Position numbers and translations under genes: made by a program. From Opitutales bacterium (lineage in GTDB: Bacteria > Verrucomicrobiota > Verrucomicrobiia > Opitutales > Coraliomargaritaceae), in assembly GCA_018607135.1 (NCBI GenBank), contig JABBCA010000082.1, forward strand, positions 174,817-238,816: a DNA stretch of 64,000 nt, written 5' to 3'. The notes below the pieces were generated by a model. That model had not been told where the DNA came from and did no database searches. It worked only from the letters and a program-made list of their open reading frames with translations. Numbering within the stretch: position 1 is the first letter of the stretch; the number at the start of each line of letters is the position of its first letter. Below are positions 16,462 to 25,931 of the stretch, piece after piece.

Positions 16462-17829
16462 TTACTTTTCAGCATTCACACGATTCGCGGCGGCCACCTC
16501 TTCGGTAATACGCCCCTGTTTCACTAAATCATCTAATGACTCATTCATTAGACGCATCCCCTTCTTTCGCCCTGCCTGCATCGCAGCCTCCAAGCCAGTA
16601 TCTTTCGCATCACGTATAATATTGGCCACCGCGTTGGTGTTCACCATCAACTCACATGCCAATGCCACCTTATCATCTACCGAGGGGATTAAACGCTGAC
16701 TCAGCACACCGCGCAACGAGCCTGCCGTCATCGCCCGAATTTGATTTTGCTGTGATGCAGGAAATACATCGAGCAAACGATTTAAAGTCGAATGAGCGTC
16801 TCGCGTATGCATCGTGGCAATCACGAGGTGTCCAGTCTCGGCTGCGGATACTGCCATTTCAATCGTCGCCAAGTCACGCATCTCACCAATCACAATAATG
16901 TCGGGATCCTCACGCAGAGCGGATTTCAAAGCCGATTGAAACGACTTGGTGTGCTTGCCCACTTCACGCTGTGTAACGATAGAGCTCTGAGATTCCTGCA
17001 GCACTTCGATCGGATCTTCCACTGTTATAATGTGCTCCTTACGTGAGACGTTCAGCTCATGAACTAAGCTCGCCAAGGTAGTCGTCTTTCCACTACCCAC
17101 AGGCCCAGTCACTAGAATAATACCATTGTGGTAGGTCAAAAGCTTCCGAATCTCCTCCGCGTTGGGAAAGCCTAACTCTTCAAGCGTCTGCACATGGTCT
17201 GCAACAATACGATATACGCCAGAGATCCCCTTCTTTTGCTCCATCAAGTTGGCCCGAAAACGCATCCGACAGCCCTCTTCAACGTCGTTCAAAGTCAATG
17301 CGTAGTCGAGGTCCAGTTCCTCTTCAAAACGCTGCCTCTGTTTATCAGTCAGTAATAATAAATTCATTCTCCGAGCCAAAGCATCTGGAAGCGGTTGTTG
17401 CGTGAGATAGACAATCTTACGGTGATGACGCACTCGTGGTCGTGTTTCACTGGTCAAATGCAAATCACTCACCCCAACTTTCTGGCAAATCATGAATAAA
17501 GCCTGCACTGCTTTAACCAAGGCGGCATCATCCATAGATTCCAGTTCACTAATCGATGGAAAGCTCCCAAAGCCCTCAATAGCCACCTCTACATTCGCAC
17601 CTGGTAGCGTCGGCAATTCGTAGCCTTCACGTGCATTTGTCTTCGCGGCGCGAGTCGCATCCTCAAGAAAAGCTGCATCCTTGACCCAACCGGTTTTCGT
17701 TAACAATTCCGCACACGCTTCAGCCTTAGTCGAAGCATCTAAGTTCGATGCCATTCCAGAAACCTGCTCCGCAGTCAGTAACGAATTTTCGTAGCAAAAG
17801 TATAGAAGCCAATGGGTATCGGAACGCAT
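16462..17829 (-). CDS. PilT/PilU-type ATPase with N-terminal extension
   Basis: About 455 residues from the ATG at 17829 (MRSDTHWLLYFCYENSLLTAEQV). It has an extra ~100-residue N-terminal domain before the PilT core, resembling the helical MshE/PilB N domain in position. The core has SDLHLTSETRPRVRHH, Walker A GPVGSGKTT, Asp box ITVEDPIEV, Walker B REDPDIIVIGEMRD and His box ATMHTRDAHSTLNRLLD. It is probably an accessory retraction ATPase working with the adjacent PilT, like PilU. A longer frame adds 23 upstream residues with no clear ribosome site. Confidence 0.85.
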   Translation of the reverse strand: MRSDTHWLLYFCYENSLLTAEQVSGMASNLDASTKAEACAELLTKTGWVKDAAFLEDATRAAKTNAREGYELPTLPGANVEVAIEGFGSFPSISELESMDDAALVKAVQALFMICQKVGVSDLHLTSETRPRVRHHRKIVYLTQQPLPDALARRMNLLLLTDKQRQRFEEELDLDYALTLNDVEEGCRMRFRANLMEQKKGISGVYRIVADHVQTLEELGFPNAEEIRKLLTYHNGIILVTGPVGSGKTTTLASLVHELNVSRKEHIITVEDPIEVLQESQSSIVTQREVGKHTKSFQSALKSALREDPDIIVIGEMRDLATIEMAVSAAETGHLVIATMHTRDAHSTLNRLLDVFPASQQNQIRAMTAGSLRGVLSQRLIPSVDDKVALACELMVNTNAVANIIRDAKDTGLEAAMQAGRKKGMRLMNESLDDLVKQGRITEEVAAANRVNAEK

Positions 17830-18009
17830 AAAAAGGGGAATTGAAGGGACAGAATAAAAGGAAGCGGTCACCTTGCATTCTAACCAACCAAGAAGCAAGC
17901 CATCGCTGGTAAAAATGAATCCACATATTCACTGGTTACTGAACATGGAGACCCATCTGCTAGACTACGATATTGCCCAAAAATTGACTCTATTGTTAGA
18001 AAACTGGAC

Positions 18010-18693
18010 ATGAGCTTTTCGGGTAATGAGTATATAAAGATGAGCTCAGTCATCCAAAAACATGAATGGAGAAAACAAGAGAAGCGCATCTATCTGCCTA
18101 AAGCGAAGCCTGAGATAATCGATATCCCAAGCTATAAGTTCATTCGAATTAGCGGCCAAGGAAATCCCAACAGTCCTCAATTTGCAGAAGTCATTGGCGC
18201 ACTTTATTCAGTAGCATATGGCATCAAAATGACAGCAAAGAAACCAGACTGCGCACTGGTTGGACACTACGACTACACCGTCTATCCTCTCGAAGGTGTT
18301 TGGGATATTACCGATGAGGCAAAAAAGAACTTCAACGGATTCATCAATAAAAACGACTTGATCTACCAACTCATGCTGCGTCAGCCAGATTTCGTAACAA
18401 CGGAATTCTTCAACGATATTCTTGAGATCGTAAGAAAGAAGAAGCCTCACCCACTACACAATGAGATACACTTCGAAACATCACGGGAGGGCCGCTGTAT
18501 GCAAATGCTACATGTCGGCTCCTACGAAAATGAGGCTGCAACATTTGAGCTCATGGAAAGCTTCGCTAAAGAACAGCGTGTGAGTAGAAAGTCTAAAGTT
18601 CATCGCGAAATTTACCTTTCGGATTTTCGCAAGACCGCACCCGAGAAACTAAAGACCGTATTAAGATTTCAGCTGCATGAATCAGGCACATAA
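18010..18693 (+). CDS. GyrI-like small-molecule-binding domain protein
   Basis: A stand-alone GyrI-like (AraC effector-binding fold) protein of 227 residues. The diagnostic stretch is KHEWRKQEKRIYLPKAKPEIIDIPSYKFIRISGQGNPNSPQFAEVIGALYSVAYGIKM, followed by YPLEGVWD and a C-terminal LHVGSYENEAATFELMESFAKEQ then REIYLSDFRKTAPEKLKTVLRFQL. Members bind or hydrolyse small hydrophobic compounds, and some are linked to drug resistance. An inner ATG at 18040 fits the family start better and is preceded by ATAAAG. It stands alone, divergent from the PilT-type pair. Confidence 0.82.
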   Translation: MSFSGNEYIKMSSVIQKHEWRKQEKRIYLPKAKPEIIDIPSYKFIRISGQGNPNSPQFAEVIGALYSVAYGIKMTAKKPDCALVGHYDYTVYPLEGVWDITDEAKKNFNGFINKNDLIYQLMLRQPDFVTTEFFNDILEIVRKKKPHPLHNEIHFETSREGRCMQMLHVGSYENEAATFELMESFAKEQRVSRKSKVHREIYLSDFRKTAPEKLKTVLRFQLHESGT

Positions 18694-19002
18694 AATAGAG
18701 CCATTAACGAACTTGAATCGACTTTAATAGAACGCAATTAAGGCAGCTCCAGTTGAGGGACCTAGAATCATACATCTCGCTTCTCTGTGGGTTTCTAACT
18801 TGCTCAGCCAACAACTACTTCGATTGGCGTAATTTCTACGTGAAGAAGGCTTTAAATCGCTTTATTCTGGATAGCACAAGGCAATCGAAGTGATGCAAAG
18901 AGAATTAGGCAGAGATGCCCGCTCTGCGAAGCTAGACCTTACGGTTGAAAGCTAAAAGCTGCGTGTTCGAGGTTCCTATCACCCTCAACTAAAGAACTAT
19001 AA
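18694..19002. other. gene-free gap before the galE terminator
   Basis: About 310 bp with no supported gene. Short open stretches in several frames have no start, ribosome site or recognisable homology. I see no hairpin other than the galE terminator that follows. Confidence 0.5.
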
Positions 19003-19030
19003 AAAAGCCGCGGCTATCACCGCGGCTTTT
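19003..19030 (-). terminator. rho-independent terminator of galE (could work both ways)
   Basis: Stem AAAAGCCGCGG / CCGCGGCTTTT (11 bp) with a 6-nt loop, flanked by A-run on one side and T-run on the other. It lies 19 bp beyond the galE stop. Confidence 0.9.
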
Positions 19031-19049
19031 ATTTAAGTCTACATCGGGC

Positions 19050-20030
19050 TTAGTCTTCGTAGCCTTCTGGATTGGCGACATGCCATTTCCATGCGGCAGA
19101 GACGATCGCCTTCAGGTCTGGATACTTGGGCTCCCAACCGAGTTCATTGACGATCTTCCCACTGGCAGCAATTAGTGTAGCGGGATCGCCTGCACGGCGT
19201 GGTTTTACGTCGGCTGGAATGGCGTGTCCAGTCACTTCACGTGCAGTTTCGATCACTTCCTTAACCGAGTAACCTTGGCCGTTACCGAGGTTGTAAACCT
19301 TGTTCTCGTTCTCGATTGCATCGAGCGCGAGGATGTGTGCCTGTGCGAGGTCGACTACATGAATGTAGTCGCGGATACAGGTGCCGTCTGGAGTGTCGTA
19401 GTCGTCGCCAAACATATAAATCTTATCGCGCTTGCCAAGTGCCACTTGAAGCACCAGTGGGATGAGATGTAATTCTGGTGTATGGTCTTCACCACGCTCT
19501 TCACTCGCACCGGCTGCGTTGAAATACCGTAGGCACGCATAATTGAAGAATGGATAGATCTTAGCCATCCAGTGGAGGTAACGTTCGATGATAAACTTAG
19601 ACTCACCGTATGGGCTACCGGGAACGATGCGCTCGTCTTCAGCGATCGGCACACGCTCTGGATCATCAAACAGATTCGCAGTAGACGAGAGAATAAAACG
19701 GCCGACTTTAAACTCTACTGCACACTTGAGTAAATTTAAGCCGTTGATCGCATTGTCTCCGAGATAAATCCATGGATTTTCCATAGACTCACCGACCAGC
19801 GACTTCGCTGCGAAGTGCATAATCGCATCGGGTTTGAATCGCCCCATAGCTTCACGAATTTCCTCCACATTAGCCAAATCACCAACCACTAGCTCTGCGG
19901 ATGGATGCACCGCGGCTTTGTGGCCTAGCGATAGATTATCAAACACCATAACATCGTGCCCTGCTAGGACAAGCTGTTCGACGGCAACACTACCGATATA
20001 ACCGGCACCTCCTGTTACAAATACTTTCAT
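19050..20030 (-). CDS. galE: UDP-glucose 4-epimerase
   Basis: Interconverts UDP-glucose and UDP-galactose in the cytosol using bound NAD. The 326-residue protein has the NAD motif GGAGYIGS (7-14), the SST loop (115-117), the catalytic pair Y141xxxK145 (SPYGESK), the YFNAAGA motif and [14 protein letters not shown], which is typical of true GalE. Length is normal. It is a single gene with its own terminator; no gal operon partners are present. Confidence 0.95.
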   Translation of the reverse strand: MKVFVTGGAGYIGSVAVEQLVLAGHDVMVFDNLSLGHKAAVHPSAELVVGDLANVEEIREAMGRFKPDAIMHFAAKSLVGESMENPWIYLGDNAINGLNLLKCAVEFKVGRFILSSTANLFDDPERVPIAEDERIVPGSPYGESKFIIERYLHWMAKIYPFFNYACLRYFNAAGASEERGEDHTPELHLIPLVLQVALGKRDKIYMFGDDYDTPDGTCIRDYIHVVDLAQAHILALDAIENENKVYNLGNGQGYSVKEVIETAREVTGHAIPADVKPRRAGDPATLIAASGKIVNELGWEPKYPDLKAIVSAAWKWHVANPEGYED

Positions 20031-20248
20031 ACTAATATCTTATTGTTTATTGAAATGGACTAATAAGGCACTCACAGATAGACGTCCATCACGAACTTCT
20101 TTTTGTAGATGCTATTATGAGAAATGTGAGGCACCATTATTCAAAAGAAAACACCATTACAGGACCGTCCTCTGACCTTGCAACCCTGTGTTCCTCCACT
20201 CACTTTTAACAGAACCCTTTGTAACTTCGCTTTACCTGTTTAATTTCC

Positions 20249-21220
20249 ATGACCTCCTCTTCGACATCCGTCGCCCAGCACCTAAATAAAGTCCGCGAAA
20301 GCGTTGCTCAAATTGTGGTCGGCCAAGAGCCATTGGTGGATCGCCTCATGCTTGCTCTACTTTGCAACGGCCACGTGCTCATCGAGGGCGTGCCGGGAGT
20401 CGCAAAAACCTTGACTGTCAACAGCCTAGCCAAAGCCATACACGCCCAATTTAGCCGAATTCAGTTCACTCCAGACCTGCTTCCTGGAGACCTTACGGGC
20501 ACTCTAGTATATGATCCACGCGAGCATACCTTCACCCCAGAAAAAGGCCCCATTTTTGCCAATTTCTTGCTCGCGGACGAAATCAATCGTGCGCCGGCTA
20601 AGGTGCAAAGCGCACTACTTGAAGCGATGCAAGAGAAGCAGGTCACACTGGGCAAAGAGACCTTCTCTTTACCGAAGCCGTTCCTAGTGCTGGCCACACA
20701 AAATCCAATTGAGCAAGAAGGCACCTACGCCCTACCCGAAGCGCAAGTCGACCGCTTTATGTTTAAACTCAAAGTAAGCTATCCTTCTGTGGATCAAGAG
20801 CTCGTTGTCATGCAACGGATGGCCCGAACCGAACCGCTTCCAGAGATCGAGCCCGTCCTCACTATCGAAACACTCATGGAAATGCGTGCAGAGCTGGAAA
20901 AAGTCGCGATCAATGAGAAAGTTGAGCGCTACATTATCCGTATCGTCGACGCCACTCGCAGCCCAAGTAAATACGGCTTAGATATTGATCGCTACATGCG
21001 CTTTGGAGCCTCTCCACGGGCCTCGATTTTCTTGTCACTTGCAGCTCGTGGCAACGCCCTCATGGACGAACGCGACTACACGACACCTCAAGATGTAAAG
21101 GACGTGGCACACGACATTCTCCGCCATCGTATGGCGATCTCCTACCGAGCCGAGGCGGAGTCCATTACTTCCGACGACCTGCTCGAAAAGATTCTCTCGA
21201 AAGTCCCTGCAACTGAGTAA
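20249..21220 (+). CDS. MoxR family AAA+ ATPase
   Basis: A 323-residue MoxR chaperone-like ATPase, first gene of the Bat operon. Walker A GVPGVAKT lies at 47-54, Walker B at LLADEINRAPAKVQSALLEAMQE, sensor 1 at LATQNPIEQEGTYALPEAQVDRF, and the helical lid includes RFGASPRASIFLSLAARG. MoxR proteins are thought to activate or insert VWA-domain partners, and here five such or related genes follow with 6-13 bp gaps or overlaps. Confidence 0.95.
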   Translation: MTSSSTSVAQHLNKVRESVAQIVVGQEPLVDRLMLALLCNGHVLIEGVPGVAKTLTVNSLAKAIHAQFSRIQFTPDLLPGDLTGTLVYDPREHTFTPEKGPIFANFLLADEINRAPAKVQSALLEAMQEKQVTLGKETFSLPKPFLVLATQNPIEQEGTYALPEAQVDRFMFKLKVSYPSVDQELVVMQRMARTEPLPEIEPVLTIETLMEMRAELEKVAINEKVERYIIRIVDATRSPSKYGLDIDRYMRFGASPRASIFLSLAARGNALMDERDYTTPQDVKDVAHDILRHRMAISYRAEAESITSDDLLEKILSKVPATE

Positions 21221-21232
21221 GGCCACCGCGTC

Positions 21233-22102
21233 ATGCTAGACGAAATCGATCCACGCCTCAACTTGCTTGAGTTGAAGTGCCGCCGTCCGGTTGAGCACTT
21301 ACTTGCGGGTGAATACCGCTCTGTATTTCGCGGACGTGGGATCGAATTTGAAGATGTGCGCCCCTATCAACCGGGCGACGATGTGCGAACCATGGACTGG
21401 AAAGTCACGGCTCGCACCGGTGAACCCCATATCAAACGCTACATCGAGGAGCGCGAACAATACTTCTATCTTTTAGTTGATGTTTCCGCCTCAATGCGAC
21501 ACGGCACACATGGTCGTAAGGCGAAGACTGTATCTGAGGTCTGCGCCCTCCTCACGATGGCGGCAATCAATAACCAAGACCGTGTTGGATTGATCTTATT
21601 TAGCGATGAAATAGAGCAAATCGTTCCCGCTGCAAAGGGCCGCAGCCATGCCATGCGCATCATGGACGAGCTGGTCAATTTTCAGCCCAAAAACAAGGGC
21701 ACCAACTTTGTCGAAGCCATGGGCCGCTTTGGCCATATCGCCCGTAAACACTCAGTCGTTTTTGTCGTCTCCGACTTTTTAAGTGATGAGTATACAAGCG
21801 AGCTACAAAACCTCGCCTTCCGCCACGATGTGAACGCGATCCATGTCGGCGACAGCAAGCTGCAAGAGATCCGCGCCAAAGGTCTCGTGCGCATGGAAGA
21901 TTCCGAATCAGGCGAACAACAAGTCATCGATTTAAAGTCTGGCGAACATGCAAGCGCCGCACACAGTCGACGACTACAGCAAGCGATGCTTGAGGCTGGC
22001 GTCAATCTACTCAACCTCGATGTCGGCGGCGATTGCGTCGAAGCGCTCGCAGGTTTTTTCCACGAACGGCAACGGCAAGTTCAAGATGTCACTGGAGGCT
22101 AA
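21233..22102 (+). CDS. DUF58 protein with VWA-type MIDAS
   Basis: A 289-residue cytosolic protein of the DUF58 family. It holds the conserved block GRGIEFEDVRPYQPGDDVRTMDW (35-57, key residues G35, G37, R43, Y45, G48, D49, D50, R52, D55, W56) and a VWA-type metal site DVSAS (83-87). It lies 12 bp after moxR. MoxR-DUF58 pairs are a standard unit, presumably with the ATPase acting on the VWA partner. Confidence 0.92.
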   Translation: MLDEIDPRLNLLELKCRRPVEHLLAGEYRSVFRGRGIEFEDVRPYQPGDDVRTMDWKVTARTGEPHIKRYIEEREQYFYLLVDVSASMRHGTHGRKAKTVSEVCALLTMAAINNQDRVGLILFSDEIEQIVPAAKGRSHAMRIMDELVNFQPKNKGTNFVEAMGRFGHIARKHSVVFVVSDFLSDEYTSELQNLAFRHDVNAIHVGDSKLQEIRAKGLVRMEDSESGEQQVIDLKSGEHASAAHSRRLQQAMLEAGVNLLNLDVGGDCVEALAGFFHERQRQVQDVTGG

Positions 22103-22108
22103 CTACAG

Positions 22109-22867
22109 ATGCGCACGGTGAACGATCTACTAGCGGCAATCAGTCTGTTGCCATGCTTCCTATTCGCGGCCGCACCAGAGCTCGAAGTTTGGCTTGAGCC
22201 TACAACGACTCAACCGGGAGATATCGTCGAACTGCATGCTCAAGTCGAAGGCCCCGAGTTCGCGTCCTTCGAACTACAAATACCAAAACACGACGCTCTC
22301 TATCTGGTCAGCAAACAAGACCTACCAGTCGATTACCAAAACGGCACTTACCGCCAAAAATCGATATGGGTCCTGCAAACGATCCAAACTGGAGCTTTCG
22401 AACTCTCCGAAATACAGGCTACCGTCCAACACCAGAAGCAAAGCACGACACAAACCATCGCACCGATCGCATTCAAAGTTGACGCTTACAGAACTGTCGA
22501 GGACTCCGACACCCCACTCCCGTTGCCGGAGCGAACCCCTTCAGAAAGTAGCGTAGAAGGCAATAAAATCCTCATAGTCTCAGTGCTGCTCATCACACTC
22601 GGCTTACTCGCCATCGTAATTCGTAAAAACGAATCAAGCACACAAGCATCGCCCGAGCACAAGCCCGCACCGACCCTCGACGATTTAAAAGCGCTCCTCG
22701 ATTCAGGCAAGCTACCGCGTGAATTGATACAAGTGCTGCTTGAACAAAACAACCTCCCGATTTCCGATGCTCAGCGTAAGGCACTTGAGCAAGTCGCCTA
22801 TCGTCCAAACCATCCAACCAGCGCTAAAGACCTGCGTAACACTCTAGACGAGGAGACCAAGCCATGA
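22109..22867 (+). CDS. small BatD-like membrane protein
   Basis: A 252-residue protein with an N-terminal signal peptide (LLAAISLLPCFLFAAAPE), a ~110-residue beta-type periplasmic domain (LEVWLEPTTTQPGDIVELHAQVEG... resembling the BatD/oxygen-tolerance beta domain), one membrane helix at ~152-170 (ILIVSVLLITLGLLAIVI) and a cytosolic helical tail (LDDLKALLDSGKLPRELIQVLLEQ). It sits between DUF58 and BatA and overlaps BatA by 4 bp. The name is by position and topology; sequence identity to BatD is weak by eye. Confidence 0.6.
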   Translation: MRTVNDLLAAISLLPCFLFAAAPELEVWLEPTTTQPGDIVELHAQVEGPEFASFELQIPKHDALYLVSKQDLPVDYQNGTYRQKSIWVLQTIQTGAFELSEIQATVQHQKQSTTQTIAPIAFKVDAYRTVEDSDTPLPLPERTPSESSVEGNKILIVSVLLITLGLLAIVIRKNESSTQASPEHKPAPTLDDLKALLDSGKLPRELIQVLLEQNNLPISDAQRKALEQVAYRPNHPTSAKDLRNTLDEETKP

Positions 22868-23889
22868 GTTTCGCCTACCTCTGGGTGCTCCTCCTTATTC
22901 CCCTAGCGCTCTGGCTACTGCGCACTAAACGCACGCGCACTTCAATCGCAGTGCCCTCCGTCCAACTATGGTCTCGGCAAGCACCTGGACGTGTGCGTTA
23001 CCTTTGGGCTCCAGTTTATCTGAGGCGCGTATCCATCGTCTTGATACTGCTCGCGATCGCACGCCCTCAAGCAGGCTCTACCTACGAAATACAAGTCATC
23101 GACGGCATCGCCATACAAATGCTCGTGGACGTCTCCAGCAGTATGGACATGAACCTCAAGGACCAAGAGGGCAAAAGCATCAGCCGTATGGAAGTCGCCA
23201 AAGACCTGGTGCAACGCTTCATAGCAGGCGATGGCGACCAACTCACGGGCCGACCACACGACCTCATCGGCCTCATTACCTTTGCTCGCTACGCAGATAC
23301 ACGCAGCCCACTCACTTTCGGCCACGAAGCACTCCTGCAAATCGTCAGCCACCTTGAGATTCAACAACGACCCAACGAAGACGGCACCGCCTACGGAGAC
23401 GCACTCGCGATTGCTGCGGCGCGCCTACGCGATCCCGAAGCACTCAAATATGGCTCCAGCTCCATCGAAGCCGATGCGATCAAAAGCAAGGTCATCATCT
23501 TACTCACTGATGGCGAAAACAACTCAGGTGCACACCTCCCAATCGAGTCCGCAGGACTCGCCAAGCGATGGGGGTGCCGCATATATGCTATCAGCTTGGG
23601 AGAGTCCAATAGCAACAGCAACGATCCGACACTCGCCGACTCCCTCACGCCAGCCGAACAAGTGCTTGAGCATATCAGTGTGCAAACTGGAGGCATTTTC
23701 CGCCAAGCCCACGATTTTGAATCCCTCCTCACCGTCTATTCTGAAATTGATAATTTAGAACGCTCGCAAATTTCTACTCGTAGCTTCGACCGTATCGCAG
23801 AGTGGTTCTGGTTGCCGCTCGCCCTCTCGATCGCAGCCTTATCCCTCGCCCTCATACTAGAAGCCACCTGGCTTCGCGTTGTGCCATGA
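22864..23889 (+). CDS. batA: VWA-domain membrane protein, BatA type
   Basis: A 341-residue protein: an N-terminal helix (SFAYLWVLLLIPLALWLL), a second helix near 57-66 with IARPQ, a VWA domain with MIDAS DVSSS (89-93) and ILLTDGENN, and a C-terminal helix (WFWLPLALSIAALSLALIL). This is the Aerotolerance/BatA layout, with the VWA domain expected in the periplasm. Start overlaps the previous stop (ATGA) and its own stop overlaps batB (ATGA), so translation is coupled. Confidence 0.9.
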   Translation: MSFAYLWVLLLIPLALWLLRTKRTRTSIAVPSVQLWSRQAPGRVRYLWAPVYLRRVSIVLILLAIARPQAGSTYEIQVIDGIAIQMLVDVSSSMDMNLKDQEGKSISRMEVAKDLVQRFIAGDGDQLTGRPHDLIGLITFARYADTRSPLTFGHEALLQIVSHLEIQQRPNEDGTAYGDALAIAAARLRDPEALKYGSSSIEADAIKSKVIILLTDGENNSGAHLPIESAGLAKRWGCRIYAISLGESNSNSNDPTLADSLTPAEQVLEHISVQTGGIFRQAHDFESLLTVYSEIDNLERSQISTRSFDRIAEWFWLPLALSIAALSLALILEATWLRVVP

Positions 23890-25931
23890 ACGAATTTGTG
23901 TTTCAATGGCCTGCTGTATTGGCCCTCCTGCTGGCAAGCATTCCTTTGGTTTGGCTCCTTGCACATGCCCGCAAGCAACGACGACTGCTCATCGAAGCCA
24001 TGGGCGGCGGACACCCAACACACCGCAAATTACGCGACATCTTACGTGTCAGCGCATTCATCCTGTTAGTCCTCGCACTCGCACGCCCCAGCTACGCCCC
24101 GCGCACTGAATCGATCTCTCGCTCTGGGCGCGATGTCGTCTTTGCCATCGATGTGTCGCAAAGTATGCTCGCCGAAGATGCCCCCTCCTCACGCCTCGAA
24201 GTGGCTAAACAAGGAGTGCGTGATGCGCTCAACACCTTCAGCAATGAACGTGTGGGACTTGTCGTCTATGCGGGCAGTGCCTCCATACTTTGCCCCCTCA
24301 CCTATGACTACGACTTCGTGCGCTACATGCTCGACCAGACGAGCACACGCACAGTCGATTTCGGCGGCACCACGGTTCAAGCTGCAGTAGAAAAAGTCGT
24401 CGACCAAGTTTTCATCGACGGCCGTAAGGACGTGCAAGATTTGATCGTCATGACCGACGGCGGCGATCACGACTCAGTCGTCACCAAAACAATAGAGCTG
24501 CTTAACGAGAAAGGCATCGACACCCTGCTCATCGGCTTAGGAAGCCCACACCAAGGTGCACCGATCAAAATTAAAGACGCCGAAGGCAACACCAAGTTAC
24601 TTCAATACCAAGGCAGCACCGTCTACACCAAACTAGAAGATGCTGCACTGCGTGACTTCGCAGCTCAAAGTAATCGTGTCGACTACCTACCACTCGGCAC
24701 TCAGCCCTTCAACCTAGGCCAAATCTACATCGAGTATGCGCAGGACAAACCAGTCGATTCAACAGACAGTGACAACGGTATCATTATTTATCAAGAAGTA
24801 GCCCTCTTCTTTTTAATTCCAGCGCTCTTGCTGTTATTACTGTCTGAGCGCTGGGGCGCACGTGGCTTAAAGATGGGTCCCGCAGCAGCAGTGCTCGCCA
24901 TGCTCATGATACTCCCAAAGCTCGATGCAGCCACAGACTTTCAAAACCAATACGAGTCCGCGATCTCTACGTTCAAAACAGGCGCCTACGAAGAAGCCGT
25001 TGCTTTGTTTGCAGAGCTGCAGCAAAACGCATCCGATAGCACTGCAAGCACCGAACAGATCGCCGCGATCCAATTCAATCGTGGTCTTGCACTCATCGCA
25101 CAATCCACCGCTCAAGAAACTCCGCAGGCAGCTCTCAGCTTCGCCCGAGAAGCCCAACTCGCGTTTCTCGCAGCAAAACGCAGCGATCCGAGTCTCAATC
25201 GTGCTGGAGTTCGCCTACAAATGACCGCTAAGACGATCTCGAACCTCAACGCGCAAATTGCTGAGATGGAGGAACAAAATGAGCTCGTTAATGAAAAGAT
25301 GAAGACATTGATCGCTCTATTGCAAGCCCTCCTTAAAGCACAGACTGAGCTCCGCGAACAAGTCATTGAGCAGGAAAGCGCAAGCAATGCCACTCAGCAA
25401 ATCAAGGCCTTCTTAAGCAGTCAAAATCAGCTTCGCAGCGATTCAAAAGCGATCCAACTACTCATGGAGGAACTCGACCAAATGATGAAAGTCGAAGGTA
25501 TCGAAACAGAGGAGACACTCATGACTGAGCCCATTCGCCATATTATGCGTGCACATGTCTCACAAGAAACGGCGGCGATGCATTTAAAACAGGTCGATAA
25601 ATGGCCTTTAAGCCGCGAGCTGCAGCTCGACGCTGAACATTTAGTCGAACAAATCTTAAAATTACTTGAGAGTAATTCACAACAGGACCCTTCCGACAAT
25701 GAAGACTGGGAAGGATACGATGAAGACTACGACTACATGGCTGAGTCAGACCAAAGTATGAGCAGCTCAGAAGCAATGGACGGTGACTTCGCCGCGAACT
25801 CTGAGATGCAAGAACTACCGATCCCCAATTATTCTGCCGAGGACATCTTGATGGAGGAGCAAGGTAACCAGCAATTCCGTCAACAAAAACGTGCCAGCGT
25901 AAACGCAGCAAAGGTGGAGAAAGACTTCTAA
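23886..25931 (+). CDS. batB: BatB-type VWA protein fused to a BatC-like TPR domain
   Basis: From the ATG at 23886 (681 residues). The first half is BatB: two N-terminal helices, MIDAS DVSQS (89-93), VMTDGGDHDS, and a helix near 305-325. After a second hydrophobic segment (PAAAVLAMLMILPKLDAATDF), which reads like an internal signal anchor, come TPR-like and coiled-coil helices (FQNQYESAISTFKTGAYEEAVALFAELQQ..., then Gln/Glu-rich coils) and an acidic tail. Separate genes batB and batC are thus combined here. A longer frame starts at 23802 inside batA and is rejected because the 4-bp ATGA overlap matches the rest of the operon. Confidence 0.85.
   Translation: MNEFVFQWPAVLALLLASIPLVWLLAHARKQRRLLIEAMGGGHPTHRKLRDILRVSAFILLVLALARPSYAPRTESISRSGRDVVFAIDVSQSMLAEDAPSSRLEVAKQGVRDALNTFSNERVGLVVYAGSASILCPLTYDYDFVRYMLDQTSTRTVDFGGTTVQAAVEKVVDQVFIDGRKDVQDLIVMTDGGDHDSVVTKTIELLNEKGIDTLLIGLGSPHQGAPIKIKDAEGNTKLLQYQGSTVYTKLEDAALRDFAAQSNRVDYLPLGTQPFNLGQIYIEYAQDKPVDSTDSDNGIIIYQEVALFFLIPALLLLLLSERWGARGLKMGPAAAVLAMLMILPKLDAATDFQNQYESAISTFKTGAYEEAVALFAELQQNASDSTASTEQIAAIQFNRGLALIAQSTAQETPQAALSFAREAQLAFLAAKRSDPSLNRAGVRLQMTAKTISNLNAQIAEMEEQNELVNEKMKTLIALLQALLKAQTELREQVIEQESASNATQQIKAFLSSQNQLRSDSKAIQLLMEELDQMMKVEGIETEETLMTEPIRHIMRAHVSQETAAMHLKQVDKWPLSRELQLDAEHLVEQILKLLESNSQQDPSDNEDWEGYDEDYDYMAESDQSMSSSEAMDGDFAANSEMQELPIPNYSAEDILMEEQGNQQFRQQKRASVNAAKVEKDF

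Noticed and set aside
18880..18960. Possible transposase remnant before the galE terminator
   Set aside because: A short readable stretch exists but with no start, stop pattern or recognisable transposase motif.
23082..23758. Long open frames on both strands inside batA
   Set aside because: batA has a clear VWA domain; the others are composition shadows in a GC-balanced gene.
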